A stretch of 64,000 nt of DNA from Providencia rettgeri (lineage in GTDB: Bacteria; Pseudomonadota; Gammaproteobacteria; Enterobacterales; Enterobacteriaceae), in contig NZ_CP053896.1 of the NCBI RefSeq assembly GCF_013255915.1, positions 186,001 through 250,000 of the forward strand, read 5' to 3'. Shown one piece after another: positions 16,924 to 25,637 of this stretch. Within the stretch, counting starts at the first letter, position 1. Each line of letters begins with the position of its first letter. A model generated the notes under the pieces. The model saw nothing but the letters and a program-made list of their open reading frames with translations, had not been told where the DNA came from and did not search any database. The translations under genes were made by a program, and so were the position numbers.

Positions 16924-17532
16924 CTAGGCTCCAGCTGCAATCAGTAACTCAGCAATCTCGTTATAGCCTTTTTCACGTGCTAGCTCTAATGGTTTTTTAC
17001 CATACTTATCAGTCATGTGAGGGTTTGCGCCATGGTCTAATAGCAATTTAACGATTTGCTGCTGTTTTTCGCCACCGTCGTTGAGTACGATAGCTTCTAA
17101 TAGTGGTGTCCAACCTACAAAGTTGGTATGGTTGACATTAATATCGGTTTTTTCAAGTAATTCACGAACAATTTCTACATGGCCTTTTTCACTAGCAGGT
17201 GTAATTCCCACGCCACCAAAACGGGTCAATAAATCTAAATTTGGTTTTGCAGGCAAGACAATACGCAATAAAGTGAGGTCATTATTAAGACAACTTAATA
17301 AGAAAGGGTTAAAACACGTTTGGTCTTGTTTATTAATATCCGCCCCTGCATTAATCAGAAAAGAAACACATTCATAATGTTTATTCAGGCTGGCATTGAC
17401 GATAGCTGTACGGCCTTGACGGTTGGTGGTATTAATATCCACACCTTTTTCAAGACAACTTTTTAATATTTCTAATTGTCCTTGTTCAGCGGCGGTTAAA
17501 AAATCGTGAGCGAGAGTACTAGCGGTCATCAT
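16924..17532 (-). CDS. Ankyrin-repeat protein heading the carbamoyltransferase operon
   Basis: This 202-residue soluble protein consists of about five ankyrin repeats. Repeats begin near residues 10, 37, 70, 102 and 142; good examples are GVDINTTNRQGRTAIVNASL, GWTPLLEAI and GANPHMTDKYGKKPLELARE. There is no signal peptide or membrane segment. It is the first gene before allH-, fdrA- and allG-like genes, 35 bp upstream, under a shared promoter opposite the LysR gene. Ankyrin repeats are protein-binding scaffolds, so it may assemble or regulate the carbamoyltransferase. This role is inference. Two ATGs (17532 and 17529) follow AAGGGG; the second has the better spacing. Confidence 0.85.
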   Translation of the reverse strand: MMTASTLAHDFLTAAEQGQLEILKSCLEKGVDINTTNRQGRTAIVNASLNKHYECVSFLINAGADINKQDQTCFNPFLLSCLNNDLTLLRIVLPAKPNLDLLTRFGGVGITPASEKGHVEIVRELLEKTDINVNHTNFVGWTPLLEAIVLNDGGEKQQQIVKLLLDHGANPHMTDKYGKKPLELAREKGYNEIAELLIAAGA

Positions 17533-18130
17533 TTTCCCCTTAGGTTGGTTTTTATTACCAACATAGATAAAGACAATTTAAAGGTGACTTCGAATATATA
17601 ATGGTTAGAGCATAGCAATTGTCATTAATAAAAAGAATCCGTTTAAATTTAATTCATCAATGAGGCGTTTTATTGTTGAATTAAATTCAATAATCCGGCT
17701 TTTTTGTGCGTGTGAGCATTATTTTTAATCGTTATTTGATAGTTTATGGCCATTTTTTGACCCGAATTGTGTGATTTTCTTTGTTAATTAAAATCGAAAA
17801 TCATGATTTACTCAGTTCTGTGATAGACATCAAATTGAAAGTTTTTAATTTGTTAAATTTGTAATTTTATTGATCGCAATCGTGTCGAATGTTAATACTT
17901 GGTTTGCCTATTTAATTCAATAATATTAGGTATTTCGAATATTAATAGTTACTTTAAAGGTGTGGTTTTTACTTGGCGAAAATGCATATCAAATTTAATC
18001 TATTCCAGTTGTTAATAATTCTGTTAAGCTATAAAAAAGTGCTCGAAAAATAATCTGATTTTTACGTTATTGAATTTTATTCACATAAAAATATGATTTG
18101 TCTAAATTTTAAACATTTTTGGCGGTGGGT
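17533..18130. promoter_or_regulatory. AT-rich divergent control region with long inverted repeat
   Basis: This spacer of about 600 bp separates the ankyrin/carbamoyltransferase operon from the divergent LysR gene. It contains a 15-bp inverted repeat with one mismatch (arms 17646-17660 and 17673-17687, core TTTAATTCA...TGAATTAAA), and the 11-mer AATTCAATAAT occurs at 17684-17694 and again at 17914-17924. These are candidate binding sites for the adjacent LysR regulator. No convincing small gene or RNA was seen in the rest. Confidence 0.45.
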
Positions 18131-19063
18131 ATGAACTCAATTTTTACGGAAGAAAACTTACTGACTTACACAACAGCGGCGAAGTTTGCGAGTTTTAGTA
18201 AAGCAGCGGAAGAATTAGGCGTGACCACCTCCGCGGTGAGTTATACCATCAAACGTATCGAAACCTATTTAGATGTGGCGTTATTTATTCGTAATACCCG
18301 TAATATTGAACTCACCGAAGCCGGTTATTATTTTTACCGCAAAGCAACCGACTTGCTTAATAATTTCCATTCCATTCAAAAAAGTATTTATTCTATTGAG
18401 CAAGGTATTGAAGCGCGGGTACGTATTTGTATTAATCAGTTATTATATACGCCGTATCATACCGCTAGGTTATTGCAAATATTAAAAAAACAGTTTGCTA
18501 CCTGCCACATTACAGTGACAACAGAAGTGTACAATGGGGTTTGGGATGCCATTATTAATAACCATGCGGATATTGCGATTGGCGCTCCGGGTACTTTGAT
18601 GGATGGCGGTGGAATTGACTACACTGAAATTGGTGCGATTCACTGGCAATTTGCTATAGCGGCAACTCACCCTTTGGCGCTGATGCCAGAGCCCATCGCT
18701 GAGAGCCAGTTGCGTCTTTATCCAAATATTATGGTAGAGGATACCGCGCATACCATTAATAAGCGGGTGGGCTGGCTACTACATGGGCAAGAGGCAATTC
18801 AAGTTCCTGATTTTAATACTAAATGCCAGTGTCAGATACTCGGTGAAGGGATTGGCTTTTTACCCGATTATATGATCAAAGACCATGTTAAACATGGTTT
18901 GTTGGTAACAAAACAAATTCAGAACCCACGACAAGATTCCCATATGCTATTAGCCACACAACATTCAGCTACTGGGCTTGTGACGCAGTGGATCCGCAAA
19001 GAATTTGGCGAAAAGGGGGTTCTAGCAGACCTCTACAGCGATCTCCTAAAACCCATCAATTAG
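18131..19063 (+). CDS. LysR-family transcriptional regulator
   Basis: The 310-residue protein has the LysR winged helix-turn-helix at residues 10-65 (FASFSKAAEELGVTTSAVSY, then LFIRNTRNIELTEAG) followed by the two-lobed effector-binding domain. It is divergent from the ankyrin/AllFGH-like operon and so is its likely activator, with an inducer from that pathway. I prefer ATG 18131, preceded by GGCGGTGG, over the TTG at 18119. The gene ends 2 bp from the convergent esterase gene. Confidence 0.85.
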   Translation: MNSIFTEENLLTYTTAAKFASFSKAAEELGVTTSAVSYTIKRIETYLDVALFIRNTRNIELTEAGYYFYRKATDLLNNFHSIQKSIYSIEQGIEARVRICINQLLYTPYHTARLLQILKKQFATCHITVTTEVYNGVWDAIINNHADIAIGAPGTLMDGGGIDYTEIGAIHWQFAIAATHPLALMPEPIAESQLRLYPNIMVEDTAHTINKRVGWLLHGQEAIQVPDFNTKCQCQILGEGIGFLPDYMIKDHVKHGLLVTKQIQNPRQDSHMLLATQHSATGLVTQWIRKEFGEKGVLADLYSDLLKPIN

Positions 19064-19065
19064 TA

Positions 19066-19923
19066 TTATTGGCTAGCGACATCAAGGGCTTTATCGATGG
19101 CGTCAGGGATCACTGAACCGTGGTTTTTGCCGTCGAACAACATAAATTCACAGTGCCTTTGGTGGTTTGCAATTTCAGTGCAAACTTGGCGTGTGCTAAT
19201 CCAACTTTTGCGCATTTGGTAATTTTTCACCTGTTCGGTGCTGAGTTTGGATAAATCAGGGCTCTCTTCTAAACCACCTAAAGTCACAAACAGGGGGGAA
19301 CTGGCCTGTTTAGCTGTCAATTTTGCTAAATCCACCATACTTCCTTTGCCCCACCATAATGACGGGCTGGCAGAAACATAAAACTGGAAATCATCCGGCT
19401 GTTGTTGGTATGCCATCAAGGTAAATAATCCGCCAAATGAATGGCCAAATAGGGTTTGCTTGCTTTTATCAATAGGAAACCGTTGTTCTGCCCATGGGCG
19501 GACTGTGTCAGTTAAATATTGGTATAGCGCAGGGGAGCCGCCCCCTTGTTTAAAATCTTCACCGGCAACGGGTGGGGTATAGTCGTAAGTTCGCCATGCT
19601 TTTGGAAAGGCTTCGTCAATGGGGTAACCAATCCCAATAATAATCGGTAGTTTATCCGCTGGCAGCTTTTCAACTGCGCGATTAACCGCTTTGGGGTATA
19701 AACCATTGCCATCAAGCATATACAGGACAGGGCGTTGTGCGGTGATATTATAGGGCACTGCACTGTAAATGCGCAGCGCACGGTCACCGTAGGCCATATC
19801 CGTTTGTTGGATATCATAAAATTGGCTGACTTGCTCGTCCATACTCGGGATAGTTTGGCTTGGGCGGGAAAATGCGGAACTGGTCATACACAGCAATATG
19901 CCACTTAATATGATTTTATTCAT
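19066..19923 (-). CDS. Periplasmic IroE/Fes-type siderophore esterase
   Basis: A signal peptide (residues 1-19, ending SSAFS) precedes an alpha/beta hydrolase of the esterase D/Fes type. It has VLYMLDGNGLYP, the nucleophile elbow GHSFGG (Ser about 166), and a C-terminal Asp and His (DGKNHGS). Such enzymes linearise or cleave trilactone catecholate siderophores; a periplasmic form acts like IroE. It lies downstream of a TonB-dependent receptor on the same strand, with a hairpin between them. No siderophore biosynthesis or ABC transporter genes are seen here, so use of a foreign siderophore is likely. Specificity for enterobactin or salmochelin is not shown. Confidence 0.75.
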   Translation of the reverse strand: MNKIILSGILLCMTSSAFSRPSQTIPSMDEQVSQFYDIQQTDMAYGDRALRIYSAVPYNITAQRPVLYMLDGNGLYPKAVNRAVEKLPADKLPIIIGIGYPIDEAFPKAWRTYDYTPPVAGEDFKQGGGSPALYQYLTDTVRPWAEQRFPIDKSKQTLFGHSFGGLFTLMAYQQQPDDFQFYVSASPSLWWGKGSMVDLAKLTAKQASSPLFVTLGGLEESPDLSKLSTEQVKNYQMRKSWISTRQVCTEIANHQRHCEFMLFDGKNHGSVIPDAIDKALDVASQ

Positions 19924-19947
19924 TTATTGAGTCTATTTAAGGATTTT

Positions 19948-19976
19948 GAGGGTATACCTGAAACAGGCATACCCTC
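19948..19976 (-). other. Hairpin between receptor and esterase genes
   Basis: GAGGGTATACCTG and CAGGCATACCCTC form a 13-bp stem with one mismatch and a 3-nt AAA loop, in the 61-bp gap after the receptor stop. No U-run follows, so it is more likely an mRNA stabiliser or processing site that sets receptor above esterase expression. Confidence 0.5.
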
Positions 19977-19984
19977 AGAGTTAA

Positions 19985-22039
19985 TTAGAAACTAACGTTA
20001 ACGTTCGCCCAATAACGGCGTCCGTCTTCAACATCCCAGTTGCCATCAACTTTATCAATTTTAGGTCCTTTTTCATTACCAATATTTAGCACCGCAAAGT
20101 TCAGTTTAGTGTTTTTAAATAATTGATAGGTTGCGCCGACATCCATAGTGGTATAGCCACTACGATAGCGAGGCACTTTAGAACCATTACGTTGTGCTGC
20201 CCACACCTGTTTTCCTTCATAATGCGCACGTGTGTATAAAGTGAGGTCTTCATTGAAGTTCCAATCCAATTTCGCATTAGCAATATGTTTTGGTGTTTTA
20301 TCCAATGGATAACCTTTTAAGGAAATACCGTTACCTAATTTCTCATCATCACTTTTACGTTCGGAATCGGTGTATGTGTAATTTAGGTTAAGATTCCAAT
20401 CCTGTGCGATAGGAATACCTGTTGCAACTTCAACACCTTTGATGTTCGCTTTACCCACATTATCGTAGGTATATAACGTGAGGTTAGGGTGGTTAGGGTC
20501 GGGTTGGTTAAGTGAGTAGCTAGTTAGCTTGTTTTTGAAGTCGGTATTAAAGAACGTTAAACTCGCATTAAAGCCAGACTCATGGTTATAGGCAATACTG
20601 ATTTCTTCACTAACGCTTTTTTCCGGTTTTAGGTCTGGGTTACCGTAGATAATCCCGTTCCCCCCTTGGGTAGAGGTGCCATAACCTTTACTGATTTCAC
20701 GTAATGTAGGTGCGCGGAAAGCAGAAGAAACGCCCCCTTTAATGGTGATCTCATCCGTCAGATAATAAACGGCATAACCCCTTGGGTTCCAATGGTTACC
20801 ATAAGTTTCGTGGTGATCTAAACGTAGTCCACCAGTTAAGATCAGATCATCCGTTGCGGTAAATTCATTTTCGACAAACAGTGCTGATTGATCGACTGAC
20901 ATACTGGTTTTTTCCATTACGCCTTTTGAGACCAAGGAGCTGTCTTTGAGTTTTGAGTACTGATATTGCCCGCCGACGGTTAAGATGTTGTCCGGCAGGA
21001 AAGCCACCACTTTTCCATCAACAACGGTATTGGTAATTTCGGGTACGCGGTCTTCATAACCGCCTTCCCAATGCCCTGTTGTTTGATTACGGTCTTGGGA
21101 TTTTATTTTACGTTTGGTTTTTTCTTGGTAAACACTGAGCTCAGTATTAAAAGAATCCCACTCACCTTTATAAGTCAGAGCTGCATGGTTGCGGTCATTA
21201 TGCCACTCTTCTTTGGAATTATATTGCTTGTCCCCACCACGAATTTCATATTCAGATCCAGATTTACCTGGTGTCGATGTTTTCTCTTGGGTGCTACGAC
21301 CCGCTTCTAATAAGAACGTTTGGTTCTCTTGTGGTGTAAAGGTTAATTTGGCTGTTAAGCTGCGGTTATCACGTTGATGATGACCTTCTAAGATTTTATC
21401 TTCCTGACGGTAGTTACCACCACCATACAATTGCAGGCCGAGTTTATCTTGAATTAATGGGCCAGATAGGTAGAAGTTACCGTCGGTTGAATTACCGCTA
21501 TCACTGTTTTCTTGGATAATTGCGCCAGTTGTAACACTACCATGCCATTCATTGGTCACTTTTTTGGTGATGATATTGATAACACCACCCATCGCATCAG
21601 AACCATACAGGGAGGACATAGGACCACGGATCACTTCGATGCGTTCAATCGCTTCGACAGGTGGCATAAAGCCCGCTTCAAAACCACCACTGCCATTTGG
21701 ACGTGATTCACGGCTGTTTTGACGACGTCCATCGACCAATATCAAAGTATATTCGCCGGGTAAGCCACGGATATTAATATCTTGTTTGTTGGCAGCACCA
21801 ACGATACTCACCCCTTCCACGTCTTTAACGGCATCGGCGAGGTCACGGACAGGTTTATTTTGTAATTGGTCTGCACTGATCACGGTCACACTAGCAGGAG
21901 CATCACGCAGTTGTTGCGAGAAGCCTGACGCACTGACGACCATGGTATCTGTTTTATTGTCTGCTGCTGTAGCGCTAAATGAAGATAAAGCCGCACAAAC
22001 ACCGGCGGCAATAAGGGTGTAGTGATATTGCAAAGTCAT
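19985..22039 (-). CDS. TonB-dependent siderophore receptor
   Basis: The 684-residue outer-membrane protein starts at ATG 22039 with AGGGA upstream. A signal peptide ends near ATAAD (about 26), followed by the TonB box TMVVSASG. The plug domain (about 40-160) shows SVTVISADQL, VEGVSIVG, NIRGLPGEYTLILVDGRR and IERIEVIRGPMSSLYGSDAMGGVINIITKK. The beta-barrel follows, ending with aromatic F after NVNVS as is usual for outer-membrane insertion. The style is that of the FepA/CirA/IroN catecholate group. A Fur-box-like sequence lies just upstream (22063-22081), so iron repression is likely. The downstream periplasmic esterase points to a catecholate trilactone ligand. Confidence 0.88.
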   Translation of the reverse strand: MTLQYHYTLIAAGVCAALSSFSATAADNKTDTMVVSASGFSQQLRDAPASVTVISADQLQNKPVRDLADAVKDVEGVSIVGAANKQDINIRGLPGEYTLILVDGRRQNSRESRPNGSGGFEAGFMPPVEAIERIEVIRGPMSSLYGSDAMGGVINIITKKVTNEWHGSVTTGAIIQENSDSGNSTDGNFYLSGPLIQDKLGLQLYGGGNYRQEDKILEGHHQRDNRSLTAKLTFTPQENQTFLLEAGRSTQEKTSTPGKSGSEYEIRGGDKQYNSKEEWHNDRNHAALTYKGEWDSFNTELSVYQEKTKRKIKSQDRNQTTGHWEGGYEDRVPEITNTVVDGKVVAFLPDNILTVGGQYQYSKLKDSSLVSKGVMEKTSMSVDQSALFVENEFTATDDLILTGGLRLDHHETYGNHWNPRGYAVYYLTDEITIKGGVSSAFRAPTLREISKGYGTSTQGGNGIIYGNPDLKPEKSVSEEISIAYNHESGFNASLTFFNTDFKNKLTSYSLNQPDPNHPNLTLYTYDNVGKANIKGVEVATGIPIAQDWNLNLNYTYTDSERKSDDEKLGNGISLKGYPLDKTPKHIANAKLDWNFNEDLTLYTRAHYEGKQVWAAQRNGSKVPRYRSGYTTMDVGATYQLFKNTKLNFAVLNIGNEKGPKIDKVDGNWDVEDGRRYWANVNVSF

Positions 22040-22062
22040 AGTTATCCCTAGTAAATATAAAT

Positions 22063-22081
22063 GAGAATGATAATTATATTG
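22063..22081 (-). promoter_or_regulatory. Fur-box-like operator of the TonB receptor gene
   Basis: GAGAATGATAATTATATTG matches the 19-bp Fur consensus at about 14 positions, including two adjacent GATAAT-type hexamers. It lies 24 bp before the receptor start codon. Confidence 0.6.
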
Positions 22082-22887
22082 TTTGCGAATATTATCACTA
22101 AAACATATCAAAAATAAATAATGAGCTAGCTAATTTATGAGCAATATTTGATCTCAGCTAAGAATTTTCACCTAAGGTGTTTTCCCCCCTTTTACCGTTT
22201 TTACCAAGCGTGACGAAAAATTAAGGCTTAACTTTGGTTTATGGTGTTTATCGGTGTGTAAATCTACTCTAGCGCCAACGTTCACTAAAAAAATTTGAGT
22301 TATATGAAACATACATTCAAAATTAGCCCGTATCCTTGGGGATAACCTCGTTAACCTAATGAATAATATTAAGTACTGGTAAAGAGATAAAAGCCGGCCG
22401 ATAGGCCAGCAATACTAGCGTACTTCGTTACTCTATTAAGCACCGTATTGAGTTTATTAATGTTGTATTGATGAGGACAAAAATGAAAATCGAGACAATC
22501 AGTGGTATTAAAAAGCAAGCGGCAGCCCGTGATCAAAAATGAAAACTTCAAGTTAAGAAATCATAAATATAGCCTAATAAATAGGGGCGTCACATCTAAA
22601 AAAGAATGTCGATAATTGAATGATTGATTTTTATTACGAGTAAATATTATTTAATATATTTTTAATTTTCACTTTCAATCTAATTAAGAATGATTTTGAT
22701 TAAATTGATAATAAACATCAATTTAATGCTTGATTTGATTTGCTTTTAATTAGTTGTTTCATATCAATGAATTAATGGTTTTTTGTTGGGATTAATTTGA
22801 TTGTAAATTATTAGCTATTGCTTTATTACATATAGTTCGTAAATATATAGGAAGAATTAATATTGATTTCAGAACTTGAGAGTTATT
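22082..22887. other. Long AT-rich spacer before emrA with little recognisable content
   Basis: About 800 bp separate the receptor and emrA. I see one short ORF with a ribosome binding site (22483-22542) and a GC-rich island GCCGGCCGATAGGCCAGC (near 22394-22411) able to fold into a hairpin. No EmrR/MarR regulator gene is present. The rest is AT-rich and without clear signals. Confidence 0.5.
22483..22542 (+). CDS. Possible 19-residue small protein or leader peptide
   Basis: ATG 22483 is preceded by GAGGA about 6 nt upstream and opens a frame of 19 codons rich in Lys, Gln and Ala (MKIETISGIKKQAAARDQK), ending in TGA. It stands alone in the spacer about 345 bp before emrA. It could be a leader peptide, a small protein, or the N-terminal remnant of a lost gene. 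I know of no family match, so support is only the ribosome binding site. Confidence 0.25.
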   Translation: MKIETISGIKKQAAARDQK

Positions 22888-24060
22888 ATGAGTCAAGATA
22901 CCCATTCAGAAACACATAATCAAAAAACGACGAATGAAAAACGCAGAACAATATGGATGGTGATAGCCACAATAATTATCATTCTATTATTTGTAGCCTA
23001 CGGTGCTTATTGGTTTTTAGTTTTACGCTTTCAAGAATATACCGATGATGCCTATGTATCTGGCTTGCAAATCCCGATAGTTGCGCAAACAACGGGTAAT
23101 GTTACTCAAGTTAACTTTGAAAACACCGACTTGGTAAAGGCGGGTGATGTACTCGTTGTATTAGATAAAACTAACGCCCGCTTAGCATTCGAACAAGCCA
23201 AACATGATTTAGCAACAACCGTGCGCAAAACCAAAGAGCTCTATATCAATGGTGATGAATATCAAGCGCAAATTCAAAAAAACCGGGTGACACTTGCGCA
23301 AGCGCAAAAAGATTATCAACGTCGTGTGGCTTTAGGCCGCAGCGGTACCATTTCGAAGGAAGACTTACAGCACTCCCAAGAAGCGGTGCAACTTGCTCAG
23401 GCAGCTCTGGATATTTCTATTCAACAATATAATGCCAACCGTGCGTTGTTGCGTAATACGGAGCTTAAAAAACAACCAGCAATTCAGCAAGCGGCTGATA
23501 GCGTACGCAGTGCGTGGATAAACTTACAACGTACTGAAATTAAAAGCCCGATGACGGGGTATGTTTCACGGCGTAATGTTCAAGTTGGTTCTCAAGTCAG
23601 CCCACAGAGCTCTTTAATGGCCATTGTGCCTGTCCAGCCTGTTTGGGTAGATGCAAACTTCAAAGAAACCCAACTAGAAAAAGTCCGTATTGGGCAACCC
23701 GTGACGATTAACAGTGATTTTTACGGAGATGATATCGTTTATAACGGTACCGTTGTCGGGCTTGATATGGGAACCGGCAGTGCTTTCTCATTATTACCCG
23801 CCCAAAACGCGACAGGGAACTGGATTAAAGTCGTACAGCGCTTGCCTGTACGTGTTGAATTAGACCCTGAGCAGGTGGCGAAGCACCCATTACGCATTGG
23901 GTTATCCATGAATGTCACCATAGATATTAAAGACCAGAATGGCCCTGTTTTAGCGGAAGTTCAGCGTACAGCACCAGCATTTGAAAGTGATGTGTTGGTC
24001 TTAAACTTAAGTGATGTCGACCACATCATCGACACCATTATTAGCGATAACGCAGACTAG
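22888..24060 (+). CDS. emrA: EmrA-type membrane fusion protein of a multidrug efflux pump
   Basis: The 390-residue length equals E. coli EmrA. A cytoplasmic N-terminus is followed by one membrane anchor (about 23-45), then the motif YTDDAYVSG and a biotinyl-lipoyl-like domain split by a long alpha-helical hairpin (about 95-210, with QAQKDYQRRVALGRSGTISK). A beta-barrel domain follows (AIVPVQPVWVDANFKETQL). The protein bridges the inner-membrane pump EmrB to a TolC-type outer-membrane channel, which must be encoded elsewhere. It lies 16 bp before emrB. ATG 22888 fits better than the in-frame TTG at 22876. The regulator gene emrR is not upstream as it is in E. coli. Confidence 0.9.
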   Translation: MSQDTHSETHNQKTTNEKRRTIWMVIATIIIILLFVAYGAYWFLVLRFQEYTDDAYVSGLQIPIVAQTTGNVTQVNFENTDLVKAGDVLVVLDKTNARLAFEQAKHDLATTVRKTKELYINGDEYQAQIQKNRVTLAQAQKDYQRRVALGRSGTISKEDLQHSQEAVQLAQAALDISIQQYNANRALLRNTELKKQPAIQQAADSVRSAWINLQRTEIKSPMTGYVSRRNVQVGSQVSPQSSLMAIVPVQPVWVDANFKETQLEKVRIGQPVTINSDFYGDDIVYNGTVVGLDMGTGSAFSLLPAQNATGNWIKVVQRLPVRVELDPEQVAKHPLRIGLSMNVTIDIKDQNGPVLAEVQRTAPAFESDVLVLNLSDVDHIIDTIISDNAD

Positions 24061-24076
24061 CTTGAAAGGAGCCGTT

Positions 24077-25600
24077 GTGGCAGATATTCAACCACTTAAG
24101 GGTGCAAAACTGGTATGGGCAACCATTGCGTTGTCCCTTGCGACCTTCATGCAGGTGCTTGATTCCACGATTGCTAACGTGGCTATCCCGACTATTGCCG
24201 GTGACCTTGGGGTTTCTATGTCTCAAGGGACATGGGTGATTACCTCTTTTGGCGTATCGAATGCGATTTCAATTGCCATTTCTGGTTACTTAGCGAAGCG
24301 TTTTGGTGAAATCCGTGTTTTCTTATGGGCAACGGCACTTTTCACATTATTTTCATTACTTTGTGGGTTTTCCGATAGCCTTGGTATGCTGATTTTATAC
24401 CGCGTATTGCAAGGGGCCGTCGCCGGGCCAGTGATCCCGCTTTCGCAAAGTCTTATCATGCGTTGCTATCCGCCAAAAATGCAAAATATGGCGTTAGCAT
24501 TTTGGTCGATGACGATTATTTTAGCCCCAGTATTCGGTCCTATTTTTGGTGGTTATATTAGTGATAATTTCCATTGGGGCTGGATATTCTTTATGAATGT
24601 GCCTTTAGGCATTTTCGTCATTATTGTCGGCTCAATTATCTTAAAAGGGATGGAGTCGAAGGTCGTGAAAGTGCCATTCAATGTGATTGGTTTGGCACTA
24701 CTTTCTGTGGGAGTTGGCTGCTTACAAGTTCTGCTCGACAAAGGTAAGGAACTGGGATGGTTGGCGTCTAATGAAATTGTTATCTTAGCCGTTGTTTCAG
24801 CGATTGCGTTGGTATTCCTCGTTATTTGGGAACTCACAGATAAAAACCCAATTGTCGAATTATCGTTATTTAAATCGCGCAATTTTACCATCGGAACGAT
24901 TTCTGTCAGCTTGGCATATATGGCCTATTTCGGTGCTATTGTCTTGTTGCCGCAACTTTTACAGGAAGTTTATGGCTATACGGCAACATGGGCAGGGCTC
25001 GCATTGGCACCTATTGGCTTATTGCCTGTGTTGTTCTCGGCTCCAGTGGCAAAACTATCCGATTTTCTCGATATTCGCTGGATAGTGACCTTTAGCTTTG
25101 TATTCTATGCAATTTGCTTCTTCTGGCGTGCATATACTTTTGAACCGAGTATGGGCTTTTCTGCTGTGGTTTGGCCGCAATTGGTACAAGGGATGGCAGT
25201 GGCTTGTTTCTTTATGCCACTGACTACATTGACACTTTCAGGTTTACCGCCGGAAAAACTCGCTTCCGCGTCGAGTTTAGCTAATTTCTTCCGTACCTTA
25301 GCGGGTTCAATAGGGACTTCCATTACCACAACGCTGTGGAGTGATAGAGAAGCCGTGCATCATAGCCAATTAACGGAATTTATTACCGATTACAATCCTG
25401 AATCTTTAGGGATGTATCAAGAAATGGCCGCTCATGGGCTGAGTACCGAACAGACTTCCGGTTTTATTGCCCAGCAAATTACTAGCCAAGGGTTAATTAT
25501 TGCTGCAAATGAGATTTTCTGGTTATGCGGTTGGGTATTTATTGCGCTGATTATTACCGTTTGGTTTGCTAAGCCACCATTTGGCAGTAATGCGAAATAA
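24077..25600 (+). CDS. emrB: EmrB-type DHA2 multidrug efflux transporter
   Basis: This 507-residue protein of the 14-segment DHA2 MFS family shows the antiporter hallmarks LDSTIANVAIPTIAGDLG in segment 1, WVITSFGVSNAISI in segment 2, and motif C around GPIFGGYI. It exports hydrophobic toxic compounds in exchange for protons, together with EmrA. I place the start at GTG 24077, preceded by AAAGGAG; the frame from 24011 would overlap the end of emrA and lacks a site. The gene ends before a bidirectional terminator shared with paaY. Confidence 0.92.
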   Translation: MADIQPLKGAKLVWATIALSLATFMQVLDSTIANVAIPTIAGDLGVSMSQGTWVITSFGVSNAISIAISGYLAKRFGEIRVFLWATALFTLFSLLCGFSDSLGMLILYRVLQGAVAGPVIPLSQSLIMRCYPPKMQNMALAFWSMTIILAPVFGPIFGGYISDNFHWGWIFFMNVPLGIFVIIVGSIILKGMESKVVKVPFNVIGLALLSVGVGCLQVLLDKGKELGWLASNEIVILAVVSAIALVFLVIWELTDKNPIVELSLFKSRNFTIGTISVSLAYMAYFGAIVLLPQLLQEVYGYTATWAGLALAPIGLLPVLFSAPVAKLSDFLDIRWIVTFSFVFYAICFFWRAYTFEPSMGFSAVVWPQLVQGMAVACFFMPLTTLTLSGLPPEKLASASSLANFFRTLAGSIGTSITTTLWSDREAVHHSQLTEFITDYNPESLGMYQEMAAHGLSTEQTSGFIAQQITSQGLIIAANEIFWLCGWVFIALIITVWFAKPPFGSNAK

Positions 25601-25606
25601 TTAATG

Positions 25607-25633
25607 GATGGGGCTACGTATTTTAGCCCCATC
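25607..25633. terminator. Bidirectional hairpin between emrB and paaY
   Basis: GATGGGGCT pairs with AGCCCCATC around a 9-nt loop, between the convergent emrB and paaY genes. Confidence 0.65.
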
Positions 25634-25637
25634 TAGC

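Noticed and set aside
22369-22551. 60-residue minus-strand frame in the spacer before emrA
   Set aside because: It lacks a convincing ribosome binding site and family features; it is more likely chance in AT-rich DNA.
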